NCBI GenBank assembly: GCA_009924135.1 | Contig: RFSE01000012.1 | Location: 1 to 64,000, forward strand | DNA length: 64,000 nt | Direction: 5' to 3' | Source: Pseudomonadota bacterium | GTDB taxonomy: Bacteria; Verrucomicrobiota; Verrucomicrobiia; Limisphaerales; SXTU01 | Notes under the pieces: generated by a model | What the model was told of the DNA's origin: nothing | Databases searched by the model: none | The model's input: only the letters and a program-made list of their open reading frames with translations | Shown here: positions 59,601-64,000 of the stretch, one piece after another | Layout: the number at the start of each line of letters is the position of its first letter | Position numbering within the stretch: the first letter of the stretch is position 1 | Translations under genes and position numbers: made by a program

Positions 59601-59889
59601 GGGCGATGCCGGCTCGATCGCTGGAGGCTGGTCGCTTACCTTCACCAGCACGGTGGCCCCGAGTGCGCCGCCGGTAGCGCCGCCGATGGTGTTCCAGTAC
59701 AGCCCGGGGGTAATCTCGTTGAGCTGGCCCACCAACGCGGTTGGCTTTGCGCTGGAATCAAGCCAGCTGGGCAAACCGGTGCCGGTCTGGACAACGGTGC
59801 CCCTCCAGCCTGCGGTCGTGGGCAGCAATTTTAACGTAACTATCAACACCATCGGTGGCCCGCTTTACTTCCGGCTGCGTCACCCGTAA
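47632..59889 (+). CDS. Giant secreted repeat protein: two PPC-like N-terminal domains, Calx-beta arrays, three delta-60 blocks, two P-like domains, DUF11-like domains, choice-of-anchor-L-like domain
   Basis: ORF track gives TTG start at 47503, but that lies in the candidate promoter; ATG 47632 (or 47626) gives signal peptide MRAVPPRRFCWVSIALTLLWLLVGGPELAA|Q. Confidence 0.9.
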   Translation: MRAVPPRRFCWVSIALTLLWLLVGGPELAAQPVNDNYTNSLTLAGIAGSATRFSYFGVSGGNLNNTRATKEPGEPNHAGNLGGQSVWFNWTPPITGLAAFSAPMTSSFGRTNLIAVYTGFGQFGTNFFLNSVADNSAGFGTTVSFPVVAGTTYSIAVDGYNSTANPNNATAFQFGVAWSILTNDFFANSTVLVGSSGYNLTNSNVGATFEAASGETDHSGDPSLVGGQSVWFSWTAPLSGPATFNVGYFTTLFSTPVMAIYTGTNLGGLTMVTNNNLGLNNVTNFGFFTNSVTFDAVAGTTYRIAVDGLFGAQDTFTLSYTSTVDKSAGTFQFNTNYMAVTEFESSLWGQNNSNNEERGLLGAVVTFTRTNGATGRMMIYYTTADGTAQSGFNYQGTNGVLILDDWQMYGHILIPIYQNSFFGINNFISTNDSYFQVLITNVVVDTNVIAGSGISYTESTNLTPTFDATPLTVQINNVALAGSKANSSGIISFAKSLFRCSEDANTYDVTLYRAGGDLSTTATVRYNISSFNGNGIIGDQNIFPLTAGSDYAQATQRPRVNEPGDFTAVQGGTVTFAASDPTATIRVTIIDDNEVELNEDIYLSLISDFRTGSLSPNPQPGTTPGYLLGSQNTAILTIVMEDNIAQEQPAGAQDNTYNRANDPQTTPPFNPTPGANNVVHEVAVQPDQSAVIVGEFTAVNTTPRNGVARVLPDGSLDLSFNPGSGADGFVNAVALQPDGSILIAGGFSSYVGVSRNGVARLLTNGALDTTFDPGIGINPGDTVNNAIQSILLQPDGRIILAGNFTTFNSQPFNHVVRLNADGSVDNTFAGLGAGPNDVVFATALYTTNNTSNSNLVGKILIAGSFATVNNVPSSRLCRLNADGSVDSTFTGLGAGADADIHAITIQKDGKILIGGDFSRLDIYDRRGLARLNMDGSVDSSFSPGSGVDDAVYALALQPDGRIFIGGLFTSYHGTRRMGIARVLTNGSLDTTFMDTVYNQFAGLTQPLSTMPRSACFSIGLETNGNVVIGGDFTRVGGGFGRYRSDPTYGSLTNVGTFTVRDYISTRLNFTRLIGVTDTPGPGNLEFLTDTYTADEFIGTYYVQMLRSGGWLGQSSVNFQTSDGTAVGAPLGAPTAGYDFLHTNAAIIYRSSYNENGAPDDRRIFDSFSGLSSRATNGPGSLNIGGGGSGVGFTNAMQSASITIIQDTLVEGNEAFTGTLTIPPLSATNAPIVYLGGAPIAVGVALGRDKATFIIADDDFAYGVLTFTSTNYVVSENVGVATITVARTNGSTGNISVRYAALFDSTSTNAAKLTEFTPVSGTLSFAPGQTNRSFSVTIVDDTIVNVPPSRTIRLTLTNATGGATIAVGGGLSTLTIVDNEPPAGTPAGSVNTAFGNAVGGGNDKVVAATYITNTLSGQGLNGRWVIAGDFTTVDSLPRNRIAMLNVDGSANTTIFNRLGTGPDATVSALGIHPANAFSTNYSGRIVVGGYFTQVNGTNRSRIARLNPDGSLDASFNPGSGADNPVLSIAIQPDQKIIIAGDFTTVNGNPRNRIARLNADGSVDATFNPGQGASGTIRAVVLDATGTNIYIAGDFTAYDGVSQNHVARLRSNGSLDSTGFVNPNDPNSGADARVRGLALDPAGNLLIVGDFSKVNGNASQVRVGRMFPDGTADPAFAATADNTVLTVAVDVQTNIVIGGDFATVNGLNRTRIARLLSTGQLDATINFGTGPNNFVAALALEPVTNGVITIGGGFTQVDGSPRSYFAQLVGGQNIGIGTVQFLSANFNVQESAGNALITVRRVGGLTNGVSVDYTTLDGTAVSPTHYASNSGTLFFQQGEAVRVYTVAIADGVGTNVDRLFTNILLNPTNYDVITGNNPDPTVMGSITNATVTIQDNDSQLGFAFDFYNVNENVVGGNAVISVVRLGAPVGNVSVNYLATNGTAVAGLKYTAVSGQLNFTNGQTATTFLVPIINGTTVEGTKTVMLTLANASPANVASLGRSSATLNIIDDDFSPGTFVFNQVSYDVQENGGPATITVIRTNGFTGLVTVQYASANGSAKGYNGLGSPVGFDYTNAPGSLTFGDGETVKTFNVGIIDNAVADLIPNRTVNLSLLNPTGGAQLGAQSTAVLTIHDDELSSFGAFTFSQTAYSVVETNTVAAVVVNRTGGSINTVTVDFSTGGGTASNGTNFLSVTQTLTFTNGQLAANVFVPIIYNPAITGDKTVNLILSNPTGGAALGSPSNAVLTIADAEFSPGVLTFGTNLFSVSENATNVIITVIRTNGFTGLVSVDYGVSNLTAMAGVDFTANVSGTLVFTNNVSTQSFAVPIIDNLTQEGNRLFEVRLFNGVNAALGLTNATVRIVDNESAAGSLDATFVTGAGANGDVFDIGLNASGSVFVVGDFTAVNGVARTNVARLSAGGVLDPTYTPDAIVRAGTNATVRAVGVYLTGTNAGKIVIGGAFDTVGGLARTNIARLNPDGTVDSSFNAGTGPDNAVYAMNIQSDGKILIGGFFTLVNGVNRSFIARLNVDGSLDNGFTPGAGADGPVRGIATDPSGRVFIVGDFASVDSVARNRIARLNSDGTVDKTFDPGIGADGSISAVGVNAASQPIVGGVFTNVNGLASSRLARFNVNGVVDATFAVGTGADEFVSSLAIQPDGKVVIGGGFTSVNGLPRSRITRLNGDGSVDATFNVGSGANDVVSVIRFQPADGSLLVGGAFTVMNGTAQSHLARLIGGTNLGFGSFDFLSPTFVVAEYQTNAVITVVRSGGTSNTVSVDFATADGTATDGFDYGGTNGTLVFGQGVALRSFLVPVIDNIFVDGNRTVNLMLSNPQGGSTLGSGASAVITILDDDSVLGFNPQAYSVNENGGAATIIVSRAGGTIGTVSVGYYTGDATAVAGVDYVAVTNGVLTFTNGQTTATFPVNIIDNLIVDGNRTLNLFLTNVVGKAVIGGGMAVLTIVDNEFAPGVLQFNPAAYTVAESSTNVTLTVTRTTGRSGVVSVSYAMVDGTATNGLDFIGQPGVLNFGDGETVKTITVPMIQDNVFETDETFQVVLSNPTGGALLGAVSNAVVTITDVVLGFPTNNFIVNEAAVNGIITIFRANPNNTNNSASVTFATVPGGTAIPVVDYTPTTQTVTFASGELSKTVLVPLVDDLIGRGSRTVFLQLTNTTGGASLARSSAVMTIEDNDPTLVDYVWSSGNAIILNDGTMASPYPSLITVVGVPGAVSNLSVTLSNFTHSMPSGLDLLLVGPQGQGVVVMSAAGGTNAVSGVTFTLDDLAPVHIPQAGPLVNATYKTTSYATTNFFPAPAPAGPYGADMSVFYGSNPNGVWRLYAVDEVTGAAGLITNGWSLKFSMLVPALTNDLVVAVSGSADTVNAGSNYTYTAVVFNTGSRPANNVTLFNVLSPGLVVNTITPSQGTVITTNGVLVHSVGVIPVGGAATLRLNVTPLFVGTASDSVSVIGAEFDNNLANNSAVQTTSVVPAGTVITGPNGFVITPTTNLPALTAALIPSGSGLTVSSTSVSAQTRPGGQSGIGTFTAGSGSPYTLSGTGIILSSGDVSAYGAGPNSSTVTFAYGTPATAAQEALLRPISGVSNHFDVAEFDVVFDVGSNVSRVAFEVVYGSEEYPVFVGSSFVDPFGLYLNGVNIAFTPDGNPVNIHNPGMTNLAGTELNGVLVVGGSAIQTFSAPVTPGSVNNRLTFIVGDAFDSQLDTTVYISGLRAVVAPPVDGSLQVTTSTNTVVVGDSLTYTIAVNNNSSTNALTGVVLTNPLPVGAVFQGAATSQGTAVQSNGLLTAVLGNIGPSQSAFVTLTVGAASVGALTNVTGLTYLSSGLATNKTSQVITPVLERLTTFYGGSFQLTDVGPAFTYPATINVLGLTGVVDQVSVTLSNLSHTFPADFDILLVGPQGQSVLLMSDCGANFLMTNATLTFSANVTNYLPASNSIVTGTYLPTDYSIGPPDVFMAPAPAGPYSSSMSVFSNTDPNGLWKLFIVDDQGGDAGSIAGGWSLTFTSTVAPSAPPVAPPMVFQYSPGVISLSWPTNAVGFALESSQLGKPVPVWTTVPLQPAVVGSNFNVTINTIGGPLYFRLRHP
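47725..48600 (+). other. Two tandem PPC-like N-terminal domains
   Basis: VNDNYTNSLTLAG...GGQSVWFNWTPPITG and NDFFANSTVLVG...GGQSVWFSWTAPLSG, each ending ...AGTTY(S/R)IAVDG. Confidence 0.7.
49590..50880 (+). repeat. Delta-60/DUF5122-type block A of second giant protein, 7 units
   Basis: HEVAVQPDQSAVIVGEF ... SIGLETNGNVVIGGDF; 7 units counted. Confidence 0.85.
51787..52955 (+). repeat. Delta-60/DUF5122-type block B, 7 units
   Basis: VVAATYITNTLSGQGLNGRWVIAGDF ... GVITIGGGF; 7 units counted. Confidence 0.85.
52960..54710 (+). repeat. Calx-beta domain array of second giant protein
   Basis: VQESAGNALITVRRVGG; VNENVVGGNAVISVVRLG; VQENGGPATITVIRTNG; VVETNTVAAVVVNRTGG; VSENATNVIITVIRTNG. Confidence 0.85.
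54720..55837 (+). repeat. Delta-60/DUF5122-type block C, 7 units
   Basis: VFDIGLNASGSVFVVGDF ... FQPADGSLLVGGAF; 7 units counted. Confidence 0.85.
55838..57180 (+). repeat. Calx-beta domain array of second giant protein (C-terminal)
   Basis: VAEYQTNAVITVVRSGG; VNENGGAATIIVSRAGG; VAESSTNVTLTVTRTTG; VNEAAVNGIITIFRAN. Confidence 0.85.
57185..57680 (+). other. Proprotein-convertase-P-like domain 1
   Basis: PYPSLITVVGVPGAVSNLSVTLSNFTHSMPSGLDLLLVGPQGQ...GPYGADMSVFYGSNPNGVWRLYAVDEVTGAAGLITNGWSLKF. Confidence 0.75.
58080..58785 (+). other. Choice-of-anchor-L-like domain
   Basis: GTGIILSSGDVSAYGAGPNSS...DVAEFDVVFDVGSNVSRVAFEVVYGSEEYPVFVGSSFVDPFGLYLNG. Confidence 0.8.
59150..59650 (+). other. Proprotein-convertase-P-like domain 2
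   Basis: FTYPATINVLGLTGVVDQVSVTLSNLSHTFPADFDILLVGPQGQSVLLMSDCGAN...GSIAGGWSLTF. Confidence 0.75.
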
Positions 59890-59913
59890 TTTTTGCGACT
59901 GATCCTCGTTTAC

Positions 59914-62900
59914 ATGCAACGAACATTTGATCCGCGACCCAAGGGGTTGTCCGAAGCGTCCGGCCGCGTAGTTGGCTGGCTCCTGACGGTGGCCTGCTTC
60001 TGGCTGGCCACCACTGGTTTGCTTGCGCAGACGATCTCATTTTTGCCGGGCCAGCCCGTCAGCTTCAGCGAAGGAGCGACGAATGCGGTGATCACCATCA
60101 TCCGCAGCCCGGTCACCGGGACGGCCAGCGTCTCCTACTTCACGACGAACGGGACCGCCACCGCCGGCGCGGACTACGTGGCGGTATCGGGCACCTTGTT
60201 TTTTAACAACGGTGAAGGTTCCAAGACGGTGACCATTCCGATTTTGCAGGACACCATCGCCGAGCCGACGGAGACGTTTTTTCTGGTGCTGACCAACCAG
60301 TCGGGGGCCTCGTTGTCCGCCAATGTGCTGCAACTGTCGATTTTGGATGATGACACCTTCTTCCAGTTTTCCTCGCCGACTTATTCGGTGAGTGAAGGCG
60401 CGACGAATGCGGTGCTCACGGTTTTACGCACCGGGGGCGCACCGGGGGCGGCATCCGTAGATGTGGTCACCAGCGACATCACGGCGACCAACGGCTTGGA
60501 TTACACGAATGTGTCCCTGACCCTGTCTTTTGCCACCGGACAGACCCAGGCCAATGTCAGCATCTCCATCGTGGATGACTTTTTGATCGAAGGCTCGGAG
60601 ACGTTCCGGGTCTCCCTGACGAATGCCGTGGGGGCGGCCATCTCTGGCGGGTCGGCGATTGTCACGATTCTCGACAACGACGGGCCAGGGGGCACGTTGG
60701 GGTTTGCCGTATTCAACCAGCAGGTGGACGAGGGGACGAATGTGGTGATCACGGTCACGCGGACGGGTTCGACTGTCTTGCCGGTCAGCGTGGATGTCGT
60801 CGTTTTGAACCCCAACCTCAATCCCGTGCAGCCGGTTTCCACCAACGCCATTTACGGAATTGATTACAACCTGACCTCGGGACGAGGGGGGACCAATAGT
60901 GCGGTCGTCACGAACTTTACGGTCTCGCTGACCCTCGTTTTCCCGGCCGGTTCGGGTTTCCAGACCTTCACGCTGAATGCGTTGAACGACACGGCGGTGG
61001 AAGTGTTTGAAACCGTGCTCCTGAGTTTGCAAAACGCCACGAACGGTGCGGTCATTGACCCGCCGCGCAGCTTGATGCGGGTGGACATTAATTTTAACCA
61101 GCAGCCTCCCGGCGCGGCCGATCGCCAGTACAACTTCAGCTCCGTGATCAACCCCAATCCGGGGGCCAACAACGCGGTTTATGCCACCGCCGCATATACC
61201 AATCGCGCCAGTACCAATTTTGGAAAGGTCATCATTGTGGGTGATTTTACGGCCGTAAACTCGAACGTCCGGAATCGCGTGGCCCGTTTGAATCCGGACG
61301 GCTCATTGGATGGTACGTTCGATCCCGGCACGGGCGCGGATGACGCCGTCTTTGCCGTGGCCATCCAGCCGGATGAAAAGGTTCTGATCGCCGGGCGGGT
61401 TGCTTCTTATAACAGTGTGGGGCGCGCCGGGGTGGCCCGGATTAACAATGACGGTTCCTTGGATGGCACCTTCGATCCCGGAACGGGGGCCGATGCCCAA
61501 GTCACCGCCATGGCCTTGCAGACCGACGGCAATATCGTGCTGGCCGGCAATTTCACCCATTTCAACAGCATCGTCAGGAATGGTCTGGTAAGACTGACAA
61601 CTGCGGGGGCCGTGGATATCAGCTTCGATGCCGGTGCCGGACCCAATGGTACAGTTTACGCGCTGGGACTTTCGCCGAATCTTGCCGGTACCCAGACCAT
61701 TTACTTGGGCGGTGATTTCACCAGTGTGGCGGGCGTACCCCGGCCGCGCGTGGCCCGCCTGCTGCCGACGGGTGGGGTTGACGGGGCATTCGCTCCTGCC
61801 TCCGGTCCGGACAACACCGTGTTTGCGTTGCTGCCCGGCGCCAGCTCACTGATGATTGGTGGTGCCTTCACCTCCTACAACCAAGTGGCCCGGGGCGGGT
61901 TGGCCCGGCTTAATTTGGACGGTTCGCTGGACCTGACGTTTTATCCCGGTACCGGGGTGGTGGGGTCGGTGTACTCGATCTCATTGCAGACCAACGGCCA
62001 GCCGGTGATTGGTGGCGAGTTCATCAGTTACAACGGGACGCCGCGAACGAACCTTGCCCGGCTTTATGGTAATGGGGTGCTGGATACCAGCTTTTTGGAG
62101 CGGTTTTACAATGAAACCCAGCCCGGGCCCAACGGGTCGGTGCAGACGGTGAACGTGCTGCCCTCCGGAAATGTGATGATTGGCGGCGTTTTTACCCTGG
62201 TGGGGGGCGGATTTACGGGGCAGCAGGTGTTGCCCCGTTACAATGTTGCCCAGTTGATTGGCGGGGACATTCTGCCGGTCCGCAACATGGCGGGAAATAT
62301 TGGGTTCAGCACGAATTCCTTCACCATTGATGAGAACGTCGTCAGTGGCGCGGTGGCCATCCGGCTGCACCGGGCCAATGGCGAGCTGGGGCAGGTAATT
62401 GCGAGCTACCAGACCGTGGATGGCACCGCTGTCGCCGGCCGGGATTATGTGAGCGCGTCAGGTCTGGTGTCCTGGGCTGATTCGGACACCATCGTGGACC
62501 GGTTGATCTTCGTGCCGATCATTGATAATAAAATTGTGGACGGGAACCGGGCTTTCACCATCAAAATCACCTCGGTGACCTCGGGCGGCTGGGGGACTGA
62601 TCCGGCGCTGGATTTTCTGGACGCGACGACGGTGACCATTGTGGATGATGATTCCTTGCCCGGGGTGCTGGGGTTCAGTGCCCCGTTTTACCGGGTGGAC
62701 GAAAGCGTTGGCAATGCGACGGTCACCGTGAACCGGACCAACGGCTCGGTGGGAGCCGTCAGCGTCCAATATGCCACGAGCCCTGGGACGGCTACACCGG
62801 GAGCTGACTATTCGAGCCGCAGTGGGACCTTGACCTTCGCCTCGGGCCAGACCAGCCGGACGTTCACGGTGCCAATTCTAAACGACACGATTGTGGAGTT

Positions 62901-64000
62901 CGAGGAATCAATTCTGCTGAACCTCACTTCGCCTTCAGGCGGGGCCACGCTGGGGCTGACCAACTCGATGATCCTCATCGAAAGTGACGACGGGGGGCCG
63001 GGTTCCATCGGGTTTCTGACTAATCAGTTCGTCGTGGCTGAGGCATCAGGGCGGGCCGTGATAACCGTGATTCGGACCAGCGGCACCACGGGGACGGCAA
63101 CGGTTGATTTGCTCACATATGACCTGCCGCCGGCAAGTTCCGGAGTGGCCCGGGCTGGGCTCGATTACACCACTGTCAGCAACCGCCTCACGTTCGCCAC
63201 CGGGGTGGCCACTCAAACCGTGGTGGTGCCGATCACGGTGGACCGATTGGTGGAAGGTGATGAATCGTTCGGCGTCCGGTTGACCAATGTGACCGGCGGG
63301 GCGAATTTGGGGGTCTTGTCGAATGTGTTGGTGGTGGTTCAGGACGCCAACTCCTACGGCTCACTTTCGCTGACGAGCACCAATTACGTCGTGAACGAGC
63401 GTACGAACGCCGTTTACCTGACGGTGGTTCGCAGTGGTGGCGACACGGACGCGGTATCCGTACAGTACTACACAACCCCCGGAAGTGCGGTGGCCGGAGT
63501 GCGGTACGTAGCAACCAATGGTACGCTGGTCTTCCCGGATCTGGTGACCACCCAGTATATTGTGGTGCCGATCATCCAGGATGTCATCGCCAACCCGGCT
63601 GAGACGTTCTTGGTGACCTTGTCCAATTTTGTCAAGGCAGCGGCGGGTCCCAATACCAATGCCGTGATCACCGTGTATGACCAGCAGTCGCTGGCGGCGG
63701 CGGCGGGCACGGTAGATACCAGCTTTGACACTTCGGCCGCCTCTTCGGGTTCGGTGAACGCAATCGCCCTCCAGTCGGGAAACAAGCTCGTCATCGGCGG
63801 CAGTTTCACGAATTTCAACGGCATCCCACTGGGACGGATCGCGCGGGTGAATGACGATGGTACGGTGGATCAAACGTTCCTTTCCGGCAGCGGAGCCAAT
63901 GCCGTGATCAATTCCATCGTGGTGCAGACGGACCAGAAGATCCTCATCGGTGGTGTGTTTACCAATTACAGCGGGTCGGGCAGGACTTCGCTGGCGCGAC
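59914..64000 (+). CDS. Third large secreted Calx-beta/delta-60 protein, truncated by window end
   Basis: ATG at 59914; MQRTFDPRPKGLSEASGRVVGWLLTVACFWLATTGLLA|QTISFLPG signal peptide; frame stays consistent to 63961-64000 (TNYSGSGRTSLAR); not listed in the ORF track because no stop is reached. Confidence 0.88.
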   Translation, partial: MQRTFDPRPKGLSEASGRVVGWLLTVACFWLATTGLLAQTISFLPGQPVSFSEGATNAVITIIRSPVTGTASVSYFTTNGTATAGADYVAVSGTLFFNNGEGSKTVTIPILQDTIAEPTETFFLVLTNQSGASLSANVLQLSILDDDTFFQFSSPTYSVSEGATNAVLTVLRTGGAPGAASVDVVTSDITATNGLDYTNVSLTLSFATGQTQANVSISIVDDFLIEGSETFRVSLTNAVGAAISGGSAIVTILDNDGPGGTLGFAVFNQQVDEGTNVVITVTRTGSTVLPVSVDVVVLNPNLNPVQPVSTNAIYGIDYNLTSGRGGTNSAVVTNFTVSLTLVFPAGSGFQTFTLNALNDTAVEVFETVLLSLQNATNGAVIDPPRSLMRVDINFNQQPPGAADRQYNFSSVINPNPGANNAVYATAAYTNRASTNFGKVIIVGDFTAVNSNVRNRVARLNPDGSLDGTFDPGTGADDAVFAVAIQPDEKVLIAGRVASYNSVGRAGVARINNDGSLDGTFDPGTGADAQVTAMALQTDGNIVLAGNFTHFNSIVRNGLVRLTTAGAVDISFDAGAGPNGTVYALGLSPNLAGTQTIYLGGDFTSVAGVPRPRVARLLPTGGVDGAFAPASGPDNTVFALLPGASSLMIGGAFTSYNQVARGGLARLNLDGSLDLTFYPGTGVVGSVYSISLQTNGQPVIGGEFISYNGTPRTNLARLYGNGVLDTSFLERFYNETQPGPNGSVQTVNVLPSGNVMIGGVFTLVGGGFTGQQVLPRYNVAQLIGGDILPVRNMAGNIGFSTNSFTIDENVVSGAVAIRLHRANGELGQVIASYQTVDGTAVAGRDYVSASGLVSWADSDTIVDRLIFVPIIDNKIVDGNRAFTIKITSVTSGGWGTDPALDFLDATTVTIVDDDSLPGVLGFSAPFYRVDESVGNATVTVNRTNGSVGAVSVQYATSPGTATPGADYSSRSGTLTFASGQTSRTFTVPILNDTIVEFEESILLNLTSPSGGATLGLTNSMILIESDDGGPGSIGFLTNQFVVAEASGRAVITVIRTSGTTGTATVDLLTYDLPPASSGVARAGLDYTTVSNRLTFATGVATQTVVVPITVDRLVEGDESFGVRLTNVTGGANLGVLSNVLVVVQDANSYGSLSLTSTNYVVNERTNAVYLTVVRSGGDTDAVSVQYYTTPGSAVAGVRYVATNGTLVFPDLVTTQYIVVPIIQDVIANPAETFLVTLSNFVKAAAGPNTNAVITVYDQQSLAAAAGTVDTSFDTSAASSGSVNAIALQSGNKLVIGGSFTNFNGIPLGRIARVNDDGTVDQTFLSGSGANAVINSIVVQTDQKILIGGVFTNYSGSGRTSLAR
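61120..62275 (+). repeat. Delta-60/DUF5122-type block in third protein, 7 units
   Basis: KVIIVGDF, KVLIAGRV, NIVLAGNF, TIYLGGDF, SLMIGGAF, QPVIGGEF, NVMIGGVF. Confidence 0.8.
63707..64000 (+). repeat. Start of another delta-60 block, 2 units visible
   Basis: VNAIALQSGNKLVIGGSF, VVQTDQKILIGGVF then window ends. Confidence 0.8.

Noticed and set aside
1542-59889. RTX (GGxGxDxxx) haemolysin/adhesin repeats or autotransporter barrel
   Set aside because: Glycine-rich GG(D/S)F motifs belong to delta-60 units; no nonapeptide RTX runs and no C-terminal beta-barrel pattern seen.
1-64000. tRNA, rRNA, transposase, integrase or phage genes
   Set aside because: None recognised on either strand; no terminal inverted repeats or direct-repeat boundaries seen.

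Overview
The window is almost entirely a tandem cluster of giant, plus-strand, secreted repeat proteins. Composition and C-terminal style suggest Verrucomicrobia/PVC (inference). It opens with the 3' end of a CDS (1-178) and a 4-nt-overlapping prenyltransferase/squalene-oxidase-repeat protein (175-1317). Next comes a single 14,935-aa ORF (1542-46349) containing an N-terminal membrane segment, a metzincin-type protease (HEFGHNLGLLH), PKD and carboxypeptidase-regulatory-like domains, then dozens of Calx-beta domains alternating with 11 blocks of delta-60/DUF5122-type repeats. The ORF ends abruptly in the middle of a recognisable domain. The rest of its C-terminus continues in another frame (46343-47353), which suggests a deletion/frameshift (or assembly error). 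A second giant protein (about 4,085 aa, likely start 47632 rather than 47503) and a third (59914 to beyond the window end) follow. Main observations: (1) by hand count every complete delta-60 block in all three proteins has exactly 7 or 14 units, supporting seven-bladed propellers; (2) four foreign-domain insertions, including a whole BNR/sortilin-like region of about 2.3 kb, all fall in the same beta-turn of a delta-60 unit; (3) there is a higher-order module of one propeller plus five position-specific Calx-beta domains, and a ~4.86 kb tandem duplication; (4) both giant genes share an upstream promoter-like architecture with a 16-bp dyad TAnGG-N6-CCGTA placed at the same distance from the likely start codon. 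All domain names are from motif recognition by eye; no searches were run.
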